DNA from: Nocardia otitidiscaviarum NBRC 14405
GTDB taxonomy: Bacteria; Actinomycetota; Actinomycetes; Mycobacteriales; Mycobacteriaceae
Assembly: GCF_000308635.1 (NCBI RefSeq)
Contig: NZ_BAGD01000054.1
Coordinates: 124,001 to 188,000 of the forward strand
Direction of reading: 5' to 3'
Length of the DNA: 64,000 bases
Shown here: one piece after another, positions 16,357-25,162 of the stretch
Layout: every line of letters begins with the position of its first letter
Numbering within the stretch: position 1 is the first letter of the stretch
The notes under the pieces: model-generated
The model's input: only the letters and a program-made list of their open reading frames with translations
Databases searched by the model: none
What the model was told of the DNA's origin: nothing
Program-made: the position numbers and the translations under genes

Positions 16357-17262
16357 ATGCCCACGGGATACGAGCTGTCGCATCTGACAGCGCTCGAGGC
16401 CGAATCGGTGCACATCATCCGAGAGGTCGCGGCCACCTTCGAGCGGCCGGTACTGCTGTTCTCGGGCGGCAAGGATTCGGCGGTCATGCTGGAACTGGCG
16501 CGACGGGCGTTCTGGCCCGCACCGCTGCCCTTCCCGCTGCTGCACATCGACACCGGGCACAACTTCGACGAGGTGATCGACTTCCGGGACCGCACCGCCG
16601 AACGGCTGGGCGCGCGCCTGCTGGTGGCGCGGGTGCAGGACGATATCGACGCCGGACGGGTGGTGGAGCGACCGGGCGAGACCCGCAACCGCCTGCAGAC
16701 CACCACCCTGCTGCGCGCCATCGGCGAACACCGCTTCGACGCGGTCTTCGGCGGCGCGCGCCGCGACGAGGAGAAGGCTCGCGCCAAGGAACGGGTGTTC
16801 AGCTTCCGCGACGAGTACGGGGCCTGGGATCCGCGCGCCCAGCGCCCCGAGGTGTGGAACCTGTACAACGGACGGCACCGCAGAGGTGAGCACATCCGGG
16901 TGTTCCCGCTGTCGAACTGGACCGAGCTGGATATCTGGGAGTACATCGACTCCGCCGCCGTGGAGTTGCCGTCGCTGTACTACGCGCACCGTCGCGAGGT
17001 GGTGGAGCGCGACGGAATGCTGTTGGCCACCAACCGTTTCCTACAGCTCGGCCCGGGGGAGCGGCCCTACGAGACCACCGTGCGCTTCCGCACCGTCGGC
17101 GACGCCACCTGCACCGGCTGCGTCGAATCCAGCGCCGACACTCCCGCCGAGGTGATCGCCGAAACCGCCGTCACCCGCCTCACCGAACGCGGCGCGACCC
17201 GCGCCGACGACCGCATCTCCGACTCCGGCATGGAGGATCGCAAGCGAGAGGGCTACTTCTGA
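16357..17262 (+). CDS. cysD: Sulfate adenylyltransferase small subunit
   Basis: Converts sulfate and ATP to adenosine 5'-phosphosulfate together with CysN. The 301-residue protein has the PP-loop SGGKDSAVMLELA (about residues 39-51), HIDTGHNF, FGGARRDEEKARAKER and the C-terminal DRISDSGMEDRKREGYF, all family signatures. I took the ATG at 16357; a GTG directly before it (16354) is equally possible. Its stop overlaps the ATG of cysNC by one base (TGATG), so translation is coupled. It is the first gene of a run of five same-strand genes ending in a sulfotransferase. Confidence 0.96.
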   Translation: MPTGYELSHLTALEAESVHIIREVAATFERPVLLFSGGKDSAVMLELARRAFWPAPLPFPLLHIDTGHNFDEVIDFRDRTAERLGARLLVARVQDDIDAGRVVERPGETRNRLQTTTLLRAIGEHRFDAVFGGARRDEEKARAKERVFSFRDEYGAWDPRAQRPEVWNLYNGRHRRGEHIRVFPLSNWTELDIWEYIDSAAVELPSLYYAHRREVVERDGMLLATNRFLQLGPGERPYETTVRFRTVGDATCTGCVESSADTPAEVIAETAVTRLTERGATRADDRISDSGMEDRKREGYF

Positions 17263-19115
17263 TGCGCCGCAATCTCTTACGCCTGGCCACCGCGGGCAGT
17301 GTGGACGACGGCAAGTCCACCCTCATCGGCCGCCTGCTCTACGACTCCAAAGCCCTGTTCAGTGACCAGCTCTCGGCCATCGAGAAGTTCAGCACCGCGC
17401 GCGGCGACCAAGCCCCCGACCTGTCACTGGTCACCGACGGCCTGCGCGCCGAACGCGAACAGGGCATCACCATCGACGTCGCCTACCGCTATTTCGCCAC
17501 GCCCCGACGGAAATTCGTCATCGCCGACACTCCGGGCCATGTGCAGTACACCCGGAATATGGTGACCGGAGCCTCCACCGCGGACCTGGCGCTCATTCTG
17601 GTGGACGCCCGCAAGGGTGTCTCCGAGCAGACCCGCCGCCACGCCTTCCTGTCCTCGCTGCTGGGTGTCGGCCACCTGGTGCTGTGCGTCAACAAGATGG
17701 ACCTGGTGGATTTCTCCCGCCACCGCTTCGACGAGATCCGCGAGGAATTCGCCGATTTCGCCACCAAACTCGAGGTCCGCGACCTGAGCTTCCTGCCGCT
17801 GTCGGCGCTGCACGGCGACAATGTGGTGGAGCCCTCCCCGCACACCCCGTGGTTCCCGGGCCCGCCGCTGCTGCGCCACCTCGAGGATGTGCACATCGCC
17901 TCGGACCGCAACCTCATCGACGCCCGGCTGCCGGTGCAGTACGTCATCCGCCCCAGCGGGGAGACACGCCGCAGCTACGCGGGCACCATCGCGGGCGGCG
18001 TGTTCAAACCCGGCGACGAGATCACCGTGCTGCCCTCGGGACGCGCCACCCGCGTCGGCCAGATCTGGGGGCCGGGCGGCAGCAAGGTGGAGGAAGCCTG
18101 CGCGGGCATGGCCGTCTCCCTCACCCTGGACGACGAGCTCGACATCGGCCGCGGCGATATGCTCGCCCGCCCCGGTAATCAGCCGCATCAGGACCGGGAA
18201 CTCGACGCCATGGTGTGCTGGTTCTCCGACGACACCGCACTGCGCCCCGGCGACCGCTACGCCATCCGCACCGCCGCCCAGACCGCGCAGGTGCGGGTGC
18301 GGGCGCTCGACTACCGGCTGGACGTGAACACCCTGCACCGGGTGGAGGACGCGCCGCGCCTGGCGCTCAACGACATCGGCCGCGTCACCCTGCACAGCAC
18401 CCAGCCCATCCTGTTCGACCCCTACCGCGCCAACCGCGCCACGGGCAGCTTCATCCTCATCGACGAGCGCACCGATCAGACCGTCGCCGCGGGCATGATC
18501 ACCGGCCGCACGCCGGTACAACCGCAGGCCCGCGGACCGGTCACCTGGCACCGCTCGGCGGTGGAGCGCACCCAGCGGCTGTCCCAGGGCGGGACGCTGT
18601 GGCTGACCGGGCTGTCCGGCTCCGGAAAGTCCACCATCGCCGTGGAATTGGAGCGGCAGCTCATCGCCGCGGGACGCCCCGCCTATCTGCTCGACGGGGA
18701 CAACCTGCGGCACGGCATCAACGGCGATCTGGGATTCGGCGACGACGAGCGGCGGGAGAACATCCGCCGGGTCGCCGAGATCGCGGCGCTGTTCGCCGAT
18801 TCCGGCACCATCGCCATCGTCTCGCTGATCAGTCCCTTCGCCGCCGAGCGGGAGAACGCGCGAAAGATCCACGCCGACAAGGGGTTGGAATTCCACGAGA
18901 TCTTCGTCGACACCCCGCTGGCCACCTGTGAGGACCGGGACCCCAAGGGGCTCTATGCCAAAGCGCGCGCCGGTGAGATCACCCGATTCACGGGGATCGA
19001 CTCCCCGTACGAACGCCCCGAGCACGCCGACCTGGTGGTCACCCCCGCCGACGGCACCCCGACCGCCATTGCCGAACTCATCCGCCGAGAGCTAGGAATC
19101 GCTGAACACCGATGA
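17262..19115 (+). CDS. cysNC: Bifunctional sulfate adenylyltransferase GTPase / APS kinase
   Basis: 617 residues. The N-terminal CysN GTPase has AGSVDDGKSTLIGRLLYDSK (near residues 10-30), the switch sequence ITIDVAYRYF, DTPGHVQYTRNM and NKMDLVD. The C-terminal part from about residue 440 is APS kinase, with its own P-loop GLSGSGKST, LLDGDNLRHG and FVDTPLATCEDRDPKGLY. GTP hydrolysis drives APS formation with CysD. The kinase domain then makes PAPS, the sulfate donor for sulfotransferases. The stop overlaps the ATG of the next gene (ATGA). Producing PAPS instead of only APS fits the sulfotransferase further down. Confidence 0.96.
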   Translation: MRRNLLRLATAGSVDDGKSTLIGRLLYDSKALFSDQLSAIEKFSTARGDQAPDLSLVTDGLRAEREQGITIDVAYRYFATPRRKFVIADTPGHVQYTRNMVTGASTADLALILVDARKGVSEQTRRHAFLSSLLGVGHLVLCVNKMDLVDFSRHRFDEIREEFADFATKLEVRDLSFLPLSALHGDNVVEPSPHTPWFPGPPLLRHLEDVHIASDRNLIDARLPVQYVIRPSGETRRSYAGTIAGGVFKPGDEITVLPSGRATRVGQIWGPGGSKVEEACAGMAVSLTLDDELDIGRGDMLARPGNQPHQDRELDAMVCWFSDDTALRPGDRYAIRTAAQTAQVRVRALDYRLDVNTLHRVEDAPRLALNDIGRVTLHSTQPILFDPYRANRATGSFILIDERTDQTVAAGMITGRTPVQPQARGPVTWHRSAVERTQRLSQGGTLWLTGLSGSGKSTIAVELERQLIAAGRPAYLLDGDNLRHGINGDLGFGDDERRENIRRVAEIAALFADSGTIAIVSLISPFAAERENARKIHADKGLEFHEIFVDTPLATCEDRDPKGLYAKARAGEITRFTGIDSPYERPEHADLVVTPADGTPTAIAELIRRELGIAEHR

Positions 19116-20347
19116 CCGCATCCGACACCGCAGACGCCCCCGATACCCCCGCCACCGGGCCGGACCAGGCGGCGCTGCCGTTGACCGATCCCTTGCTGGC
19201 GGCCGTGGCCGAGGCCGAGAAGCTCATCGCCGCCGCGCCGTTCATCCGCACCGACGCCGACCTCGCCGAGGGCTACGACTATCTCGCGGCGAGTATCTCG
19301 GCCTGCCTGCGCCTGTCCGGCGTGCACGGCACCTCGCATCCGTACTTCGTCAGCTCCACCGGACCGCACGCCAAGATGGGCCTGGACAACCCGGACACCC
19401 TCTACTACCACGCGAATATCGAACCGACGGCCGAATACCTGGTGACCGGGGTGCGCGGCAGTACCGTCGACCTGAGTTTCCAAGTGCTCAAAGGCGATTA
19501 CACGGCCACCGACGTGCCGGGCGGTGACGACGCCTTCGACGACCGTCGGCTCGAGATCGACGCCGACGGCCGCTACCAGCTGCGGTTCGGCCCGCCCAGG
19601 GCGAATCCGGAGCCGAACTACTTCGTACTCGGCGAGGGCGCGTCCATGCTGGCCGTGCGGGAGGTGTACGGCGACTGGGCGAACGAGACCAAGGGCCGCA
19701 TCCGCATCGAACGCGTGGACACCGTCGGCACGGCTCCGACCGAACCCGATACCGCGCAACTGCGCAAACGCTACCGGGCCGCCGGGAAGATGCTGCTCTC
19801 GCGCATCCACACCTGGTTCAACTTCCCGAAATGGTTCTACCTGGACCTGCCGGTCAACACCCTCACCGCACCCCGGCTCACCCCCGGCGGACTGAGCACC
19901 CAGTACTCCTCGGTGGGCCACTACGACCTCACCGACGACCAGGCGCTCGTCATCACCATCCCGCGCTCGCGCGCCCCGTACCTGGGCTTCCAGCTGGGCA
20001 GCATGTGGTACATCTCGCTGGACTACGTGAACCACCAGACCAGCCTCAATCACACGCAGGCACAGGTGGATCCGGATGACATGGTCCGCATGGTGGTGTC
20101 GGCGCGCGATCCGGGCATCGCCAACTGGATCGAGACCACCGGCCGCGGTCAGGGCATTCTCCAGTTCCGCTGGCAGCGCACCGATCGGCCCATCACCCCC
20201 GAGGAAGGTCCGGTCGCCGAGGTGGTGCCCTTCGACAAGGTCGCCGCCCACCTGCCGCACCACGACCACAACCGCATCGACGCGGCGGGCTGGCGCGAGC
20301 GCATCGCCGCCCGCCAGCGCGCCTTCGCCGACCGGCAACTCGGCTGA
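19112..20347 (+). CDS. DUF1214-domain protein (Rv3531c-like)
   Basis: 411 residues, starting inside the cysNC stop (ATGA overlap). The second half matches DUF1214: NTLTAPRLTPGGLS, YSSVGHYDLTDDQALVITIP, PYLGFQLGSMWYISLDYVNH and ANWIETTGRGQGILQFRWQR. There is no signal peptide. Proteins of this family have no established activity. As I recall, Rv3531c is similar and sits before an SDR (Rv3530c) and a sulfotransferase (Rv3529c), the same order as here. The tight coupling to PAPS production suggests that it helps prepare, bind or modify the molecule to be sulfated. Confidence 0.85.
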   Translation: MTASDTADAPDTPATGPDQAALPLTDPLLAAVAEAEKLIAAAPFIRTDADLAEGYDYLAASISACLRLSGVHGTSHPYFVSSTGPHAKMGLDNPDTLYYHANIEPTAEYLVTGVRGSTVDLSFQVLKGDYTATDVPGGDDAFDDRRLEIDADGRYQLRFGPPRANPEPNYFVLGEGASMLAVREVYGDWANETKGRIRIERVDTVGTAPTEPDTAQLRKRYRAAGKMLLSRIHTWFNFPKWFYLDLPVNTLTAPRLTPGGLSTQYSSVGHYDLTDDQALVITIPRSRAPYLGFQLGSMWYISLDYVNHQTSLNHTQAQVDPDDMVRMVVSARDPGIANWIETTGRGQGILQFRWQRTDRPITPEEGPVAEVVPFDKVAAHLPHHDHNRIDAAGWRERIAARQRAFADRQLG

Positions 20348-20385
20348 TCCCGCTCTGCCGATCCCTACAACGCACAGGAACCCTC

Positions 20386-21171
20386 ATGAACAACCCCATG
20401 CTGGCCGACAAGGTCGTCGTCGTCAGCGGCGTCGGCCCCGGGCTCGGCCGCTCCATCTGCACCGAATCCGCCGCCGCCGGAGCCACCGTCGTGCTGGCCG
20501 CGCGCACCGAATCCCGGCTGAAGGAGGTGGCGGCCGAACTGGAGGCGGCGGGTGCCGAAACCCTCTGCGTGCCCACCGATATCACCGACGACGAGGCGGT
20601 GCGCACGCTGGTGGCGCGCACCCTGGACACCTTCGGCCGCGTCGACGTCCTGGTGAACAACGCCTTCGCGGTACCGTCCATGAAGCCGTTGGAGCGCACC
20701 GACTTCCAGCAGATCAGCGACAGCCTGGACCTCACCGTGCTGGGCAATCTGCGGATGACTCAGGCGTTCACTCCCGCGCTGGCGGAGTCCAAGGGTGCCG
20801 TGGTCATGATCAACTCCGCGGTGCTGCGGCACTCCGAACCCCGCTACGGCAGTTACAAACTCGCCAAATCCGCACTGCACGCCATGTCGCACACCCTCGC
20901 CACCGAACTCGGCCCGAAGGGTATTCGCGTCAATACCGTCGCCCCCGGCTACATCTGGAACGACCAGCTGAAGTGGTACTTCGGCGAGATCGCCGAGAAG
21001 TACGGCATCACCCCGGAACAGGTGTACGAGCAGACCGCGGCCAAATCGGATCTGAAGCGGCTGCCGGAACCCGACGAGATCGCCCGCGCCGTGGTGTTCC
21101 TGGCCTCCCCGTGGGCCAGCGCCATCACCGGGCAGACCCTCGACGTCAACTGCGGCGAATACCACGTCTGA
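20386..21171 (+). CDS. SDR-family oxidoreductase (Rv3530c-like)
   Basis: 261 residues. The Rossmann motif reads SGVGPGLG, with all three glycines in place. VNNAF stands in place of the usual NNAG. The catalytic Ser is in MINSAVLRH and YxxxK is YKLAK. The C-terminus (SAITGQTLDVNCGEYHV) is typical of the family. An NAD(P)-dependent alcohol or ketone oxidoreductase is expected. It lies 38 bases after the DUF1214 gene and 20 bases before the sulfotransferase gene. It could produce the hydroxyl group that is then sulfated, but that is inference from order. Confidence 0.92.
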   Translation: MNNPMLADKVVVVSGVGPGLGRSICTESAAAGATVVLAARTESRLKEVAAELEAAGAETLCVPTDITDDEAVRTLVARTLDTFGRVDVLVNNAFAVPSMKPLERTDFQQISDSLDLTVLGNLRMTQAFTPALAESKGAVVMINSAVLRHSEPRYGSYKLAKSALHAMSHTLATELGPKGIRVNTVAPGYIWNDQLKWYFGEIAEKYGITPEQVYEQTAAKSDLKRLPEPDEIARAVVFLASPWASAITGQTLDVNCGEYHV

Positions 21172-21191
21172 GAGTGGAGGAACAGACAATC

Positions 21192-22322
21192 ATGAGCAGA
21201 CGTACCGGCGTCGGAACGGTCGAGGACCTGCACGCCTCCGCCACCAAGGTCTGCGGTCTCACCGATTTCGGGGCCGACGACTACACCGAGGCGCTCGCCG
21301 TGCTGCTGGAGTCCTACCAGCGCGACGCCGACCTGACCGAACTCGGCAGCAAGATGAGCCGCTACTTCCTGCGCGGCGCACTGGTGGCGCGGGCGCTGAG
21401 CGAGGCGTCCTGGCAGGCCCATCCCGGCTACGCCGACACCCCGGTCACCCGGCCCATCTTCGTGACCGGCCTGCCGCGCACCGGCACCACGGCCCTGCAC
21501 CGGCTGCTCGCCGCCGATCCGGCTCATCAGGCCCTGGAGATGTGGCTGACCGAATTCCCGCAACCCCGGCCGCCGCGCGTCACCTGGGCCGACAATCCGG
21601 TCTACCAGCGCATCGACGCCGGATTCGCCCAGCACCGCATCGAGAATCCGGAATTCATGGGCGTGCACTACATGAGCGCCGCCGATGTGGAGGAATGCTG
21701 GCAGTTGCTGCGGCAGACGGTGAAATCCATCGCCTACGAGAGTCTGGCCTACCTGCCCACCTACTCGCGGTGGCTGCGGGAGCAGGACTGGACCAATGCC
21801 TATGTGCGGCACCGGAAGAACCTGCAACTCATCGGACTCGGCGACCAGCGCCGCTGGGTGCTCAAGAACCCGAGCCACCTGTTCGCCCTGGACGCGCTCA
21901 TGCGGGTGTACCCGGATGCGCTCATCATCCAGACCCACCGCGATCCGGTCACCATCGTCGGCTCCTCGTGCAGTCTGTCCGAGCAGGCCACCAAGGGGTG
22001 GTCCAACTCCTTCGGCGGGGCGAAACTGGGTGCGGCGCAACTGGAGCTGTGGTCGCGCGGCTGGCGGGAGTTCACCGCGGCGCGGTCGCGCTATCGCGCC
22101 GATCAGTTCCTCGACATCCAGTTCGAGGATCTGCGGGCCGATCCGATGGGCACCATCGAGACCATCTACAAGGCATTCGGCATGGAGCTCACCGATGCGG
22201 CGCGCACGGCCATGCTCGCTCTCGACGCGGAGAGCAGATCCGGTGACCGCAAGCCGTCACACCGGTACTCGCTGGCCGACTACGGGTTGACCGAGGATCA
22301 GGTGCGCGCGGAATTCGCCTAA
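21192..22322 (+). CDS. PAPS-dependent sulfotransferase (Rv3529c-like)
   Basis: 376 residues from the ATG at 21192. The frame continues upstream, but through the coding part of the SDR gene. The 5'-phosphosulfate loop is FVTGLPRTGTTALHRLL (around residues 94-110). The 3'-phosphate site is IIQTHRDPVTIVGSSCSL. A long helical N-terminus precedes them. Such enzymes transfer sulfate from PAPS to a hydroxyl or amino group. No signal peptide is present, so it acts in the cytoplasm. It closes the cysD operon, which supplies its co-substrate. The acceptor is unknown. It converges with the TetR gene after 10 bases. Confidence 0.93.
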   Translation: MSRRTGVGTVEDLHASATKVCGLTDFGADDYTEALAVLLESYQRDADLTELGSKMSRYFLRGALVARALSEASWQAHPGYADTPVTRPIFVTGLPRTGTTALHRLLAADPAHQALEMWLTEFPQPRPPRVTWADNPVYQRIDAGFAQHRIENPEFMGVHYMSAADVEECWQLLRQTVKSIAYESLAYLPTYSRWLREQDWTNAYVRHRKNLQLIGLGDQRRWVLKNPSHLFALDALMRVYPDALIIQTHRDPVTIVGSSCSLSEQATKGWSNSFGGAKLGAAQLELWSRGWREFTAARSRYRADQFLDIQFEDLRADPMGTIETIYKAFGMELTDAARTAMLALDAESRSGDRKPSHRYSLADYGLTEDQVRAEFA

Positions 22323-22332
22323 CCGGGTTCGT

Positions 22333-22965
22333 TCAGGACGGGCCGGGGCTGTCGGCGCGCAGCGCCAGCCCGTCCACGAAGGCACGCAGCGCCAATTCGA
22401 AACTCTCGGCGTCGATTTCGTCGGCCCGGGCGCGCAGCAGGTGCGCCTGCTCCAGATGCGGATAGCGGTCGCGGTAGACCCGCACATCGTCGACGAAGCC
22501 GCGAGAGAACGAGCCGACGGTCGAGCCCATCACCAGATAGCGGGTGGCCGCGCCGATCATGGTGGCCTCGCGCGGCGGCCAGCCCGCACCCACCAGGCCG
22601 CCGTGCACCGCATCGGCCGCGCGCAGGTTCTCCTCCCGCTGCCCCGGCCCGGAGGCCAGGTACGGCACGAAATTCGGATGCGCCACCAGGGCGGCGCGAT
22701 AGGAGCGCGCCCACTCCATGAGTCCGTGCCGCCAGTCGCCGGTCTCGAAGGCCGAGGTATCGACCCGGCTCATGAGGCCGCGGGCGATATCGTCGAGCAG
22801 ATCGTCCTTGGTGGGGTAGTGGCCGTACAGTGACGCGGCCTGAACGCCCAGTTCGGCCGCCAGCTTGCGCATGGACAGCTCGCCGAGACCGTCGCGGTCG
22901 ACGAGGGTCAGCGCCGCCTCGCGAATGCGGTCGCGGCTGAGCAGCGGCACCTTCGGCCTGGCCAT
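22333..22965 (-). CDS. TetR-family repressor
   Basis: 210 residues from the ATG at 22965, which has AGAGAGGTGAGG just upstream. An in-frame ATG lies further up at 23016 but would fall inside the operator region. The helix-turn-helix is in the first 60 residues (IREAALTLVDRDGLGELSMR, KLAAELGVQAASLYGHYPTK). The C-terminal domain matches the TetR_C actinobacterial type. It is divergent from the acyl-CoA operon and separated by 113 bases that carry two related 20-bp sites, so it very probably controls that operon and itself. Confidence 0.93.
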   Translation of the reverse strand: MARPKVPLLSRDRIREAALTLVDRDGLGELSMRKLAAELGVQAASLYGHYPTKDDLLDDIARGLMSRVDTSAFETGDWRHGLMEWARSYRAALVAHPNFVPYLASGPGQREENLRAADAVHGGLVGAGWPPREATMIGAATRYLVMGSTVGSFSRGFVDDVRVYRDRYPHLEQAHLLRARADEIDAESFELALRAFVDGLALRADSPGPS

Positions 22966-23011
22966 CGCCCTCACCTCTCTCGTCGGAGCCGAATCCAGCA
23001 TGTGGCTCTTG

Positions 23012-23031
23012 ATCAACCGAACAGCGTTAGG
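23012..23031. promoter_or_regulatory. Candidate TetR operator, copy 1 (weaker half)
   Basis: Half-site layout AAC-N8-GTTAGG. The right half is exact and the left half is degenerate. It is an inverted copy of the CCGAACAGCGTTAGG core found in the second site, whose centre is 40 bases away. Confidence 0.5.
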
Positions 23032-23051
23032 ATACCGTCTGCGGCGTTAAA

Positions 23052-23071
23052 CCTAACACTGTTCGGTTAGG
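23052..23071. promoter_or_regulatory. Candidate TetR operator, copy 2
   Basis: CCTAAC-N8-GTTAGG, a 20-bp palindrome with exact six-base arms. Its right arm runs into the ribosome site (AGGAG) of the first acyl-CoA dehydrogenase gene. Confidence 0.6.
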
Positions 23072-23078
23072 AGTGGAG

Positions 23079-24230
23079 ATGGACTTCGAACTCGGCGACG
23101 CGCACCGCGAACTGCGGGAGGTCGCCCGGGCCTGGGTCGACAAGGAGGTCGTGCCGTTCGCCACCGAGTGGGACCGCGCCGAAGCGGTCGATCCGGCGAT
23201 CGTCGGCAAACTCGGCGCGATGGGCTTCCTCGGCATCGAGATACCCGAGGAATACGGCGGCTCCGGCGGCGACGCCCTGGCCTACTGTCTGCTGCTCGAG
23301 GAGTTGGGTCGCGGGGACAGCGCCGTGCGCGGCATCGTCTCGGTATCGTTGGGCCTGGTCGCCAAAACGATCAGAACCTACGGCAGTGCCGAGCAGCGCG
23401 CGCACTGGCTGCCGCGGCTGTGCGCCGGACAGTCACTGGGCTGCTTCGGCCTCACCGAACCGGGCACCGGCTCCGACGCCGCCGCGCTGACCACCCGCGC
23501 CGCCCGCGACGGCGACGAGTGGGTGCTGTCGGGCACCAAGATCTTCATCACCAACGGCACCCACGCCGATATCGCGCTCGTCTTCGCACGCACCGGCGGG
23601 CCGGGGCCGAAGGGTGTGACCGCCTTCCTGGTGCCCACGGACACACCGGGATTCGGCCGCACCGAGATCAAGGGCAAACTCGGCCTGCGCGGTCAGGCGA
23701 CCGCGGAACTGGTGCTCGACGACGTTCGGGTGCCGGATACCGCGCGGCTCGGCGCGGAAGGCCAGGGTTTCCGGATTGCCATGGGGGCCTTGGACAAAGG
23801 CCGCATGGGCGTCGCGGCGGGCTGTGTCGGCGTGGCGCGGGCCTGCCTGGAGGCGTCGGTGCGCTACGCCGGGGAGCGCGAGCAGTTCGGCAGACCCATC
23901 GCGTCCTTCCAGCTGGTCCAGGAACTGCTCGCCGATATCGCCGTCGAGGTCGACGCCGCGCGCCTGCTGACCTGGCGCGTCGCCGACCTGATCGAGCGCG
24001 GCCAGCCCTTCGGCACCGCCGCGTCCATGGCCAAGCTGTTCGCCAGCGAGGCGGCGGTCAAGGCCGCGAACAATGCCATCCAGGTCTTCGGCGGCTACGG
24101 CTACATCGACGAGTACCCGGTGTCGAAGTACCTGCGCGACGCCCGCGTGCTCACCCTCTACGAGGGCACCAGCCAGATCCAGAAACTGCTCATCGGCCGC
24201 GCCCTCACCGGCGTGAACGCCTTCGCGTGA
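23079..24230 (+). CDS. Acyl-CoA dehydrogenase (catalytic Glu in YEGTS)
   Basis: 383 residues from the ATG at 23079, five bases after AGGAG. FAD-dependent alpha,beta-dehydrogenation of an acyl-CoA. Signatures are FGLTEPGTGSDAAALTTRA, KIFITNG, GRMGVAAGCVGVARACLEAS, RQREQFG-like YAGEREQFGRPI, QVFGGYGYIDEYPVSKYLRD and LYEGTSQIQKLLIGR. The Glu of YEGT is the usual catalytic base. It opens an operon under the divergent TetR, followed by an SDR, a second acyl-CoA dehydrogenase and a MaoC-type hydratase. The chain specificity cannot be told. Confidence 0.95.
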   Translation: MDFELGDAHRELREVARAWVDKEVVPFATEWDRAEAVDPAIVGKLGAMGFLGIEIPEEYGGSGGDALAYCLLLEELGRGDSAVRGIVSVSLGLVAKTIRTYGSAEQRAHWLPRLCAGQSLGCFGLTEPGTGSDAAALTTRAARDGDEWVLSGTKIFITNGTHADIALVFARTGGPGPKGVTAFLVPTDTPGFGRTEIKGKLGLRGQATAELVLDDVRVPDTARLGAEGQGFRIAMGALDKGRMGVAAGCVGVARACLEASVRYAGEREQFGRPIASFQLVQELLADIAVEVDAARLLTWRVADLIERGQPFGTAASMAKLFASEAAVKAANNAIQVFGGYGYIDEYPVSKYLRDARVLTLYEGTSQIQKLLIGRALTGVNAFA

Positions 24231-24277
24231 ACCGCGCCCGGCCTAACCCGAAAGTTACCGCCCGACAGGAGAATTCC

Positions 24278-25147
24278 GTGCCCGACAATCCCGCACCGGC
24301 CAATCTCACACCCGCCGAGCCCACGGCTGCCGACCGCGCACCCGCCGACTCCGCGCCGCTGAATCTCGCGGCTGGGGCACCCGCGCCCGGGAATCCAGCG
24401 CAGCCGGTGGCCTTCGTGACCGGTGCCGCCCGGGGGATCGGCGCGGCCATCGCGCAGCGGCTCGCCGCCGACGGCGCCACCGTGGCGGTGGTCGATCTGG
24501 ATGAGAACAGCTGCGCCGCAGCCGTGGACACCATTGTCGCCGCGGGCGGCAAGGCCATCGCCGTGGCCTGCGACGTGACCGCCGAGGATCAGGTGGACGC
24601 CGCCGTCGACCGGGTGGCGGCCGAACTCGGCTCGCTGGACATCCTGGTCAACAATGCCGGGGTGCTGCGCGACAACCTGCTGTTCAAGATGTCCGTGGCG
24701 GAGTGGGACACCGTCATGTCGGTTCACCTGCGGGGTGCGTTCCTGTGCAGCCGGGCGGCCCAGCGGCATATGGTGGCGCAGCGCTCCGGCAAGATCGTCA
24801 ACACCTCCAGCGTCTCCGCGCTCGGCAATCGCGGGCAGGCCAACTACAGCGCCGCCAAGATGGGCATCCAGGGCTTCACCCGCACCCTCGCCATGGAACT
24901 CGGGCCCTACGGCATCAATGTCAACGCCGTCGCACCGGGCTTCATCGTCACCGAGATGACCGCCGCCACCGCCGCCCGCCTCGGCGTCAGTTCCGAAGAG
25001 CTGCAGGCCAAGACGGCCGAGATCACCCCGCTGCGGCGGGTCGGCCAGCCCGCCGATATCGCCGATGTGGTGGCCTTCCTGGCCTCCGAGAATGCTGCCT
25101 TCGTCACCGGGCAGACCATTTACGTCGACGGCGGACGCCGTCTCTAG
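24278..25147 (+). CDS. SDR-family 3-oxoacyl reductase-like enzyme
   Basis: 289 residues from a GTG at 24278 with AGGAG six bases upstream. The first 40 residues are an unusual Ala/Pro/Asn-rich stretch (repeats like PANLTPAEPTAAD) absent from standard FabG-type proteins. The core begins VAFVTGAARGIGAAIAQRL. NNAG, SSVSALGN and YSAAK are all present, and the C-terminus ends FVTGQTIYVDGGRRL. It is a complete FabG-like reductase or 3-hydroxyacyl-CoA dehydrogenase. CCTAAC lies 36 bases upstream, with GTTA six bases further on; this may be a third weak site for the TetR. Confidence 0.93.
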   Translation: MPDNPAPANLTPAEPTAADRAPADSAPLNLAAGAPAPGNPAQPVAFVTGAARGIGAAIAQRLAADGATVAVVDLDENSCAAAVDTIVAAGGKAIAVACDVTAEDQVDAAVDRVAAELGSLDILVNNAGVLRDNLLFKMSVAEWDTVMSVHLRGAFLCSRAAQRHMVAQRSGKIVNTSSVSALGNRGQANYSAAKMGIQGFTRTLAMELGPYGINVNAVAPGFIVTEMTAATAARLGVSSEELQAKTAEITPLRRVGQPADIADVVAFLASENAAFVTGQTIYVDGGRRL

Positions 25148-25162
25148 GAGATCGAGAACATC

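Noticed and set aside
20076..21191. Upstream extension of the sulfotransferase frame
   Set aside because: It overlaps the DUF1214 and SDR genes in another frame. The ATG at 21192 lies directly after the SDR gene and fits the family length.
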